Of a stretch of 21,264 nucleotides of DNA, positions 5,600 to 11,336 are shown in pieces. The notes beneath the pieces were generated by a model. The model did not search any database and was not told the origin of the DNA. It saw nothing but the letters and a program-made list of their open reading frames with translations. The stretch's first letter is position 1. Each line of letters starts with the position of its first letter. Made by a program: the position numbers and the translations under genes. The stretch comes from a virus, in IMG/VR virus record IMGVR_UViG_3300031658_000170, positions 1 to 21,264 of that record; one strand, given 5' to 3'.

Positions 5600-6688
5600 A
5601 TGACATCAAGTTATTCAGATCTCGGTTTAGAACTTATGGTGACTGGCGAAAACGCTGGTACATGGGGAGATAAAACAAATTCTAATTTAAACTTAATTCA
5701 ACAAGCAATTGCGGGTTATCAAGCTGTAACGGTAAACGGTACAGGAGCGACTACTTTAGCAATGACTGACGCAACAATTTCGAATGCAAGAAACCAAATT
5801 TTAAAACTATCAGGTACAATTACAGGTAACATAACTGTAACTGTTCCAGATTCTATTGAGAAATCTTACATAGTATTTAACTCAACAACTGGAGCACATA
5901 CAGTACAATTTAAAACTGTTTCAGGAACAGGTCCAACTTTTGCTACAACTGATAAAGGAACAAAACTTGTTTACGCAGATGGAACTAATGTTGTAGACAC
6001 AGGTTTTTCATCAGCAGGTATTGATGCTGTTGTCGAGGATACTTCTCCACAACTAGGTGGTGATTTAGACGCTAACGGAAACAATATTTTAATAGATAGT
6101 GGTAATTCAATTAATGATGAAAACAATTTAGAACAAATTAAATTTTCAACTACTTCAACAGCAGTAAATGAATTTACTGTTAAAAATGCAGCTACAGGTA
6201 ATGCACCTGATTTACAAGCAACAGGTGGTGACACTAATATTGATTTAAATTTAACACCAAAAGGTATTGGTAGAACAACTTTTAATGGTCAAGGTAAAAT
6301 TGAAAGTGTTGCAGAAAAAGTAACTACGGCTGCAGTTGCAGCTACTGGTACAGTTGCTTACGATGTTCTTACACAAGCAGTTTTAAACTACACAACTAAT
6401 GCTTCAGCTAACTGGACATTAAATGTCAGAGGAGATGGATCTAATTCATTAAACTCAATTATGGATACAGGTGAGTCAATCACAATAGCTCACATTGTTT
6501 CACAAGGTGGGACAGCTTATTACAATAATGCATTTCAAATTGATGGGTCAAGTGTTACTCCAGAGTGGCAAGGTGGGTCAGCTCCTGATGCAGGTAATGC
6601 AAGTTCATTAGATACATATTCATATACAATTATAAAAACAGCAGATGCTACATTTACTGTATTAGCATCACAAACACAGTTTGCATAA
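5600..6688 (+). CDS. Tail fibre-like structural protein
   Basis: A 362-residue protein with AGGAG (5584-5588) 11 bases before ATG. The N-terminus SYSDLGLELMVTGENAGTWG followed by DKTNSNLNLIQQAI is a signature I know from phage tail fibre proteins of marine phages and probably forms the virion-attachment part. The middle has strand-rich Thr/Val repeats and the segment EDTSPQLGGDLDANGNNI, common in fibre shafts, followed by LNLTPKGIGRTTF. The last 130 residues form a further beta domain with conserved Trp (NYTTNASANWTLNVRGDG). It is low in charged residues, and no enzyme motif is seen. It is followed closely by a glycine-rich adhesin gene, a usual order of shaft first, tip next. Confidence 0.78.
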   Translation: MTSSYSDLGLELMVTGENAGTWGDKTNSNLNLIQQAIAGYQAVTVNGTGATTLAMTDATISNARNQILKLSGTITGNITVTVPDSIEKSYIVFNSTTGAHTVQFKTVSGTGPTFATTDKGTKLVYADGTNVVDTGFSSAGIDAVVEDTSPQLGGDLDANGNNILIDSGNSINDENNLEQIKFSTTSTAVNEFTVKNAATGNAPDLQATGGDTNIDLNLTPKGIGRTTFNGQGKIESVAEKVTTAAVAATGTVAYDVLTQAVLNYTTNASANWTLNVRGDGSNSLNSIMDTGESITIAHIVSQGGTAYYNNAFQIDGSSVTPEWQGGSAPDAGNASSLDTYSYTIIKTADATFTVLASQTQFA

Positions 6689-6698
6689 GGAGATATAA

Positions 6699-7463
6699 AT
6701 GCCTTTATTAGCTACAAGAGCAGCAGGTTCAGCAAGAGGATTTGGATTTGCTGGAGGTAGTTTAAAATTTATGATTGCAACTGGTGGAACTATTACTCAA
6801 GATGGATCCTATCAAGTACACACATTTACTTCAGGTGGAACATTCGAAGTAACTCAATTAGCAACAGACCCTGCTAATGACGTAATTCAATATTTATTAT
6901 CTGCCGGTGGCGGCGGAGCAGGAAGCAATGGATCTAGTGGTTTATGGGGAGCAGGAGGTGCGGGTGGTTGTAAAACTGAATCTGGCCGACCTGTATCTGC
7001 AACAACTTACCCAGTAAGTGTAGGAGGAGGCGGAGGACATGGCGGTGCTGGTGGTTCATCTTCTTTTTATAGTCAAACAGGTAATGGCGGAGGTCGAGGC
7101 GGCGGACAAGATCAAGGTGGAGTATCGGGTGGTTCTGGCGGTGGCGGCGGTATGGGCTCAGGCTCAGGCGGTGGCGGCGGTCAAAGTGGCTTTGGAAATC
7201 CAGGCGGTTCTGGCGGAAGTGGTTGGTCATATTCTGGAGGTGGCGGTGGTAAAAATGGTGGCGGCGGAAGTAGTCCTAAAGCTGGTGGAGCAGCATTACC
7301 TTCTTCAATCTCAGGATCAACTGAAAATTATTCAGGTGGTGGCGGCGGAGCACCTGGTGGGCCTTCAACTAGCTGTATTGCTGGAAAAGGACAAAATGGT
7401 GGATCAAGTTCTCCAGGACAAGCGGGAAGAGTTGTTATTAGATATCAATATGCGAAATTATAA
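6699..7463 (+). CDS. Glycine-rich adhesin / fibre tip protein
   Basis: A 254-residue protein with an excellent ribosome binding site (AAGGAG 6687-6692, six bases before ATG). After a short leader (MPLLATRAAGSARGFGFAGG), residues 25-70 form a beta segment, YQVHTFTSGGTFEVTQLATD, that resembles the start of glycine-rich phage domains. From residue 70 nearly to the end, Gly makes up most positions, in runs of three to six broken by Ser, Ala, Asn and Gln. The protein ends GRVVIRYQYAKL. Polyglycine blocks of this kind build the layered polyglycine-helix core of phage adhesins such as S16 gp38, with specificity loops between. It is probably a receptor-binding tip. The DNA is locally GC-rich (many GGC/GGT codons), unlike its neighbours. 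Confidence 0.75.
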   Translation: MPLLATRAAGSARGFGFAGGSLKFMIATGGTITQDGSYQVHTFTSGGTFEVTQLATDPANDVIQYLLSAGGGGAGSNGSSGLWGAGGAGGCKTESGRPVSATTYPVSVGGGGGHGGAGGSSSFYSQTGNGGGRGGGQDQGGVSGGSGGGGGMGSGSGGGGGQSGFGNPGGSGGSGWSYSGGGGGKNGGGGSSPKAGGAALPSSISGSTENYSGGGGGAPGGPSTSCIAGKGQNGGSSSPGQAGRVVIRYQYAKL

Positions 7464-7465
7464 TT

Positions 7466-7879
7466 ATGGTTTATTTTATAGAAATTAACGATTCAAATAT
7501 AGTAGTTGACCTAACTATTTGGGAAGATAGTATTTTAGGAGATCCTTCATCAGAACAAAATGGAAAAAATTATTTAGCTAATTTTTTTAGTAAATCAGCA
7601 GACAAGTTTGTACAAGCTTTTCAAGATGGAACTAGAAAACAATATCCGGGAGTTGATTGTACGTGGGATGCAGCAAATAATGTTTTTATTTTACCAAAAC
7701 CTTTTACGTCTTGGACACTAGACCCTAACTATGATTGGCAACCTCCTGTAGCAAATCCAAATACTGAAGGTTATGAAACAAGGTGGAATGAAGGTTTATT
7801 GACTTGGGATGGTTTAAAACTATCTGATAATACAGAATGGGTATGGAATACTACTACTAACGAGTGGGATTCAGTATAA
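7466..7879 (+). CDS. Small fibre-associated / assembly protein
   Basis: A 137-residue protein starting three bases after the adhesin stop. No clear ribosome binding site is visible, so translational coupling is likely. N-terminal strands (MVYFIEINDSNIVVDLTIWE) are followed by helices and then FILPKPFTSWTLDPNYDWQP then PVANP, and WNEGLLTWDGLK, ending with WVWNTTTNEWDSV. The P-K-P-(F/Y)-x-S-W-T-L-(N/D)-x-x-x-x-x-W-x-x-P-V-x-x-P pattern is one I recall from small proteins next to fibre genes in marine myoviruses and podoviruses. Its role there is not established; it may cap the fibre or help its folding. It is Trp-rich and has no catalytic motif. It is the last gene before the accessory island. 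Confidence 0.7.
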   Translation: MVYFIEINDSNIVVDLTIWEDSILGDPSSEQNGKNYLANFFSKSADKFVQAFQDGTRKQYPGVDCTWDAANNVFILPKPFTSWTLDPNYDWQPPVANPNTEGYETRWNEGLLTWDGLKLSDNTEWVWNTTTNEWDSV

Positions 7880-7888
7880 TCATTGTAG

Positions 7889-7917
7889 TTTATTTATTTT
7901 TATTATATAAATATAAT
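7889..7917 (+). promoter_or_regulatory. Candidate promoter before the oxygenase island
   Basis: A perfect -10 box TATAAT (7912-7917) lies 17 bases after TTTATT (7889-7894, three of six matches to the -35 consensus). The -10 ends seven bases before the ATG at 7925, and no Shine-Dalgarno sequence precedes that ATG. A transcript starting here would have almost no leader. The -10 also falls inside an inverted repeat. The sequence is very AT-rich, so chance matches are easy. Confidence 0.35.
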
Positions 7918-7918
7918 A
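7901..7918 (+). repeat. Inverted repeat over the candidate -10 box
   Basis: TATTATAT (7901-7908) and ATATAATA (7911-7918) are perfect inverted copies around a two-base centre. They could form an operator for a dimeric regulator, or could simply reflect AT-rich composition. The first 11 bases, TATTATATAAA, recur at 14148-14158 upstream of another gene that lacks a ribosome binding site. Confidence 0.4.
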
Positions 7919-7924
7919 GAAATT

Positions 7925-8542
7925 ATGAATTTAAAAAATACTTTTTGGTTTTTTGAAAAAGCTTTAACACCAGAATTTTGTGATAAAATAATAAAATTAG
8001 GTATTAAAAAAAATCCTAGTTTAGGTGTTATCAACAAATATCAAAATAAAAAAATTACTTCTAAAGATTTAAAAGATTTAAAAAAGACTAGAAATTCAAA
8101 TACTGCTTTTATAGATGATGCAGAATTATATAAAAAAATAGATGAACTTTTTTTAGTTGCAAATCGTAATGCTGGTTGGAATTTTGATTTTAACTATTAT
8201 GAATCGACTCAATTTACTGTTTATAAAAAAGGTCAACATTATAATTGGCATGCAGACAGCAATGGTGAAACATATTCAATAGACAGTGGTCCAAGTTTTA
8301 AAGGGAAAATTAGAAAACTTTCTGCAACAATAGCTTTAAATGATTCTAAAGAATATAAAGGAGGTGATTTTTTAATTGATGATTCAAATCCTTTAAAGAA
8401 AAAAATATATAAAGTGCCGGCATTAAAAAATAAAGGTTCTGTTGTTGTGTTCCCATCACATTTACACCACAAAGTATCTCCTGTTACAAAAGGAACTAGA
8501 TATTCTTTAGTTATATGGGCATTAGGTTTTCCATGGCGCTAG
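7925..8542 (+). CDS. 2-oxoglutarate/Fe(II) oxygenase, prolyl-4-hydroxylase type
   Basis: A 205-residue protein with the full double-stranded beta-helix signature. The iron ligands are His109 and Asp111 in HYNWHADSNGE and His182 in HHKVSPVTKGTRYSLVIW, and Arg192 is placed to bind 2-oxoglutarate. KIRKLSATIALND then EYKGGDFLIDD is the usual central strand pair. Enzymes of this type hydroxylate an unactivated carbon of a protein or small molecule using O2 and 2-oxoglutarate. Related genes are common in T4-like cyanophages, where the substrates are mostly unknown. The start has no ribosome binding site but follows a candidate -10 box closely. The end overlaps the next oxygenase by ten bases. Its place among fibre genes makes a virion protein a plausible substrate, which is inference. 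Confidence 0.87.
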   Translation: MNLKNTFWFFEKALTPEFCDKIIKLGIKKNPSLGVINKYQNKKITSKDLKDLKKTRNSNTAFIDDAELYKKIDELFLVANRNAGWNFDFNYYESTQFTVYKKGQHYNWHADSNGETYSIDSGPSFKGKIRKLSATIALNDSKEYKGGDFLIDDSNPLKKKIYKVPALKNKGSVVVFPSHLHHKVSPVTKGTRYSLVIWALGFPWR

Positions 8543-9129
8543 TAAAATATAAGATAATTAAAAAGGCTATTACTAAAGACCTTGCTGAATTTTGTTTTAA
8601 CTATTTTAATTTAAAAAAACAAGTAACAGATAATTTATTTTCAACTAATTTTTTACCCAAAGATACTACCTTGTTTGGAACTTATGACGATCAACAAGTA
8701 CCAAATACATATTCTCATTATGCTGATTTAGTGATGGAAACTTTATTATTAAAGTGTCAAGAAAAAATAGAAAAACAAATAAAAATAAAAATACAGCCTT
8801 CTTATTCTTATGCACGAATATACAAAAAGGGGGATGTTTTAAAAAAACATAGAGATAGATTTAGTTGTGAGCTTTCAACTACTTTAAATCTAGGGGGATC
8901 TCCATGGCCTATATATCTTAAAGATAAAAAAACAATTAAAGTTGATCTAAAACCAGGGGATATGTTATTTTATAGAGGTTGTGAACTAGAGCATTGGAGA
9001 AATAAATTTCAAGGGAGTAATTGTACTCAAGTATTTTTACACTATAATCAATTTACAAAAGATTCAATATATAATATATATGATGGAAGACCAATGCTGG
9101 GATTTCCATCAGAATTGAAAAAAATATGA
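8533..9129 (+). CDS. 2-oxoglutarate/Fe(II) oxygenase, second type
   Basis: A 198-residue protein. I chose ATG 8533 (MALVKYKIIKKAITKDLAEF) over 8515 because homologs I recall start at KYKIIKKAI and the overlap with the upstream gene shrinks to ten bases. Conserved segments are QVPNTYSHYADLVMETLL, PSYSYARIYKKGDVLKKHRD, LNLGGSPWPIYL and KPGDMLFYRGCELEHWR. The likely iron ligands are His106 and Asp108 (H-R-D) and His154. The family is widespread in marine phages and clearly differs from the first oxygenase. The reaction is expected to be hydroxylation with an unknown substrate. It ends in an ATGA overlap with the next gene, so the three plus-strand island genes are translated as a unit. Confidence 0.85.
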   Translation: MALVKYKIIKKAITKDLAEFCFNYFNLKKQVTDNLFSTNFLPKDTTLFGTYDDQQVPNTYSHYADLVMETLLLKCQEKIEKQIKIKIQPSYSYARIYKKGDVLKKHRDRFSCELSTTLNLGGSPWPIYLKDKKTIKVDLKPGDMLFYRGCELEHWRNKFQGSNCTQVFLHYNQFTKDSIYNIYDGRPMLGFPSELKKI

Positions 9130-9599
9130 AAATAAAACTATTACAACCAAAACTACATACTTCTCCTTTTTCTTTTTTCTTTAGATTTTTTATAGGTATT
9201 AAAAAAATAAAATCTAAAATAACTAATATTGATGATGATTTTGAATTTGAATTAAGAAAAGTTTTTACAGAATATTGCACAGCGATAAAAATTGTTCCTG
9301 AAACATGTTATTATCAAATAACTAAAAAATCTAGTAAAGCTGATATCAATGAATGGTCTTATTTAAAAGGTGTACTTAATTTAGACAGTAATGGCGAAAC
9401 AATATTTAAAACACCTTTTACTTTTAATGGTAAGTATTGTGACGTTAAAATTAAAAATAAAAAAAATCAAGTATTAATTTGTGAAGAAAATTTAAATGTT
9501 CAAACAAAAGGAAAAAATATTTATTTTAATTTATTTTTTCATAAAAACCCAAAACATAAAAAGGGTAAGTTATTAATTGATTTAAGTTCTGGTGATTAA
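9126..9599 (+). CDS. Unrecognised island protein (157 aa)
   Basis: Starts within the stop of the oxygenase gene (ATGA). The N-terminus is basic with a Phe-rich stretch (SPFSFFFRFFIGIKK), not long enough for a sure membrane span. The middle reads EFELRKVFTEYCTAIKIVPE, and a later part, WSYLKGVLNLDSNGETIFK, has the strand and turn pattern of an oxygenase-like beta-helix (compare GETILF in the minus-strand oxygenase). However, no H-x-D pair is present, so if related it is not an active iron enzyme of that class. It is Lys/Asn/Ile-rich like the rest of the island. Possible roles are a partner or substrate-recognition subunit of the oxygenases; I cannot name a function. Its TAA shares the TTAA at 9596-9599 with the stop of the opposing gene. 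Confidence 0.6.
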   Translation: MKIKLLQPKLHTSPFSFFFRFFIGIKKIKSKITNIDDDFEFELRKVFTEYCTAIKIVPETCYYQITKKSSKADINEWSYLKGVLNLDSNGETIFKTPFTFNGKYCDVKIKNKKNQVLICEENLNVQTKGKNIYFNLFFHKNPKHKKGKLLIDLSSGD

Positions 9600-10117
9600 T
9601 TAAAAGTATAAACTAGAACTACTCTCCTACCTTCTTTAGGTGAAATGCCAACATGCCAGCACTTAGGGAAACTAACAGCTCTAAATTGTTTTGATTTTAT
9701 TTTTTTTATTATTGTTTTTTTATTGTCTTTAAATAAAATAGTTTCACCTTCTTTGTTATCTGTTAGATATATAAGTAAATGATTATAATCACACTCATGA
9801 TCAATATGCATAAAAGATTTATTTTTTTGAGCAAAATTAGTATTAATGCAACATCTAAGTATTTTTTTATATTTGATTTTATTTTTTTTACAAAATTTAT
9901 TTAATAGTGAGATACAAAAAGAACTGAGATAAGAATTGTGTCTACCTCCTTCTTCTATTCTGTCAATTACACTATGAGAATAAAACCAATAACCATCTCC
10001 TGAAACAGCATCTTTGTTATAATACCAAGGGAAGTCATATTTTAAAATTGTATCGTCTATATAATTTATTTCTTTTTTACTTAAAAAATTATCTGTAATT
10101 AAAATTGGATATTTCAT
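9596..10117 (-). CDS. 2-oxoglutarate/Fe(II) oxygenase, third type (minus strand)
   Basis: A 173-residue protein. The metal site is visible as FMHIDHECDYNHLLIYLTD with His104 and Asp106, and FPKCWHVGISPKEGRRVVLV with His155. Arg164 or Arg165 is well placed for the 2-oxoglutarate carboxylate. GETILFKDN supplies the central turn. The compact size and the H-I-D then H-x-x-x-x-P pattern resemble short oxygenases of cyanophages. It starts 29 bases inside the end of the halogenase-like gene, so the two form a minus-strand operon. A GGGAG sequence, read on the minus strand, lies about 12 bases upstream. A joint role with the halogenase on the same product is a reasonable guess, without direct evidence. 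Confidence 0.82.
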   Translation of the reverse strand: MKYPILITDNFLSKKEINYIDDTILKYDFPWYYNKDAVSGDGYWFYSHSVIDRIEEGGRHNSYLSSFCISLLNKFCKKNKIKYKKILRCCINTNFAQKNKSFMHIDHECDYNHLLIYLTDNKEGETILFKDNKKTIIKKIKSKQFRAVSFPKCWHVGISPKEGRRVVLVYTFN

Positions 10118-11237
10118 TTTTTTTAGTTACTCCCTCTTTCCATAAATTTATGTTCCATGTTTCCCATTGAGCATATTCAATATCGTTATTAGTTATGCTT
10201 CTTAAATAAGATTGTTTTTTATTTTTCATATTCTTTAAAATTAAATCTAAATCTCTACCTCTATTATTTTTTGAAAGTTTTTTAGCATATGTCCAAAAAG
10301 GTGTATTATAAGTTGAGCCAGTTTCATAGTGCCATAAAATAAAGTTTTGTATTTTAGTAATATAGTCTTTAATTCTTTTAGTGGAATGATCTAAAGTACA
10401 TGTTTTATCTATAATAGCATCCCAAATATATTGACACCAAACTTGATATGTATTTACAGCAGTAGCCTCCAAAGGCTCTAAAAAGAAAAATCTATTACCA
10501 TTTAATATAACTCTATTATCTATGACGGGATTTTTAACAACATATTGTTCAAAAGGAAAATGTGCGTTTGTTTTTTCTAAACCAAATAATTCTTTAAAAT
10601 TGTCTTCTGCTTTTTTTATTGAAGTAATCTTATCGTTAAAGTTATAACCTAGAGAAACTCTATCCTGTAAGGGAATATAAAAGCACCAACCATCTTTAGT
10701 GGCAATTGTTCTAGTCCAAGTAACATCATCTTGTTTAACAGGTAAAGAACCTAAAACCACATGATTAAGAGGGTTTATAAGTTTATCATAACCTTTAAAT
10801 GATTTTGGAGTTCCCCTACAGTCTATGATATAATCAGAATCTATTTCATCATATGTAACTATATTTTCATCTTTTTCTACAAAATTTACTTTTAAATTAT
10901 CTAATACAAATTTTTGAAATTGTGATGGATTAAAATGCATAGAATATGAACCAAAAGGAAAATGATGCATAATTAATTTATTTTTCTTACCCCAATTTTC
11001 ATACATAATACCAGTCTTTTGTGTATAAGAAAATTTAGATGTTATATCAGCTCCTAGCGCCTGCCAAAGTAATCTAGGTAAAGGTAAAGTTGTAGCTTGT
11101 CCTACAGGAACAGGTGATATTTTACTATCATGAATAACTTCAATTTCTAAAGGTGTTTTTAAAAATTGACTCCAGTAATGAAAGTGTAATGCGGAAACAC
11201 AACCAGCGTTTCCTCCACCTAAAATAGTTATTTTCAT
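10089..11237 (-). CDS. Flavin-dependent halogenase-like protein
   Basis: A 382-residue protein of the tryptophan-halogenase fold. The N-terminal FAD loop is ILGGGNAGCVSALHF (residues 5-19). PVPVGQATTLPLPRLL (42-57) matches the family's G-x-G-E-A-T segment, with Gln in place of Glu. YTQKTGIMYENW carries Lys74, in the position of the catalytic lysine (Lys79 of PrnA). GWCFYIPLQDRVSLGYNF (183-200) corresponds to the W-x-W-x-I-P fingerprint with Phe instead of the second Trp. FFLEPLEATAVN (251-262) aligns with E-P-L-E-S-T, where Glu257 matches the active-site Glu. It is shorter than PrnA or RebH (over 500 residues). A cyanophage halogenase, VirX1, is known to iodinate. No flavin reductase gene is in view, so reduced FAD would come from the host. 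Halogenation is likely but not certain. Confidence 0.8.
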   Translation of the reverse strand: MKITILGGGNAGCVSALHFHYWSQFLKTPLEIEVIHDSKISPVPVGQATTLPLPRLLWQALGADITSKFSYTQKTGIMYENWGKKNKLIMHHFPFGSYSMHFNPSQFQKFVLDNLKVNFVEKDENIVTYDEIDSDYIIDCRGTPKSFKGYDKLINPLNHVVLGSLPVKQDDVTWTRTIATKDGWCFYIPLQDRVSLGYNFNDKITSIKKAEDNFKELFGLEKTNAHFPFEQYVVKNPVIDNRVILNGNRFFFLEPLEATAVNTYQVWCQYIWDAIIDKTCTLDHSTKRIKDYITKIQNFILWHYETGSTYNTPFWTYAKKLSKNNRGRDLDLILKNMKNKKQSYLRSITNNDIEYAQWETWNINLWKEGVTKKNEISNFNYR

Positions 11238-11246
11238 ATATAAGGC

Positions 11247-11274
11247 ACTATATGCTACAAAAAATAAATTTCAA
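11247..11274 (-). promoter_or_regulatory. Candidate minus-strand promoter of the halogenase/oxygenase operon
   Basis: On the minus strand TTGAAA (plus 11269-11274) and TATAGT (plus 11247-11252) are 16 bases apart, a good sigma70-type pair with only two mismatches in all. The -10 ends nine bases before the ATG at 11237. No Shine-Dalgarno sequence lies between, so the leader would be very short. Confidence 0.5.
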
Positions 11275-11301
11275 GTATGGATTTAATCCAATAGGCTAAT
11301 C

Positions 11302-11330
11302 TTTATAGAAATAAGGTATTAGTGTATAAT
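11302..11330 (+). promoter_or_regulatory. Candidate plus-strand promoter of the nozzle-type gene
   Basis: TTTATA (11302-11307, four of six matches) and a perfect TATAAT (11325-11330) are 17 bases apart. The -10 ends six bases before the ATG at 11337, so transcription would begin at or next to the start codon. There is no usable ribosome binding site: AAGG at 11313-11316 is 20 bases away. With the minus-strand promoter this makes a divergent control region of about 100 bases. Confidence 0.5.
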
Positions 11331-11332
11331 AC
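11316..11332 (+). repeat. Inverted repeat overlapping the -10 box
   Basis: GTATTA (11316-11321) and TAATAC (11327-11332) are perfect inverted copies separated by five bases, and the right arm covers most of the TATAAT box. This is the geometry of an operator for a dimeric repressor. A chance dyad in AT-rich DNA cannot be excluded. Confidence 0.4.
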
Positions 11333-11336
11333 TTTT

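Noticed and set aside
7039-7488. A 149-codon plus-strand open frame inside the glycine-rich gene
   Set aside because: It is the shifted reading of GGC/GGT repeats, giving Val/Ala/Glu-rich low complexity. The glycine-rich frame has the strong ribosome binding site and recognisable end domains.
8515-8532. Earlier ATG for the second oxygenase
   Set aside because: It would lengthen the overlap with the first oxygenase to 28 bases and add six residues not seen in the family as I recall it; ATG 8533 is preferred.
11322-11336. GTG start for the nozzle-type gene
   Set aside because: It lies on the -10 box, lacks a ribosome binding site, and the family N-terminus fits ATG 11337.
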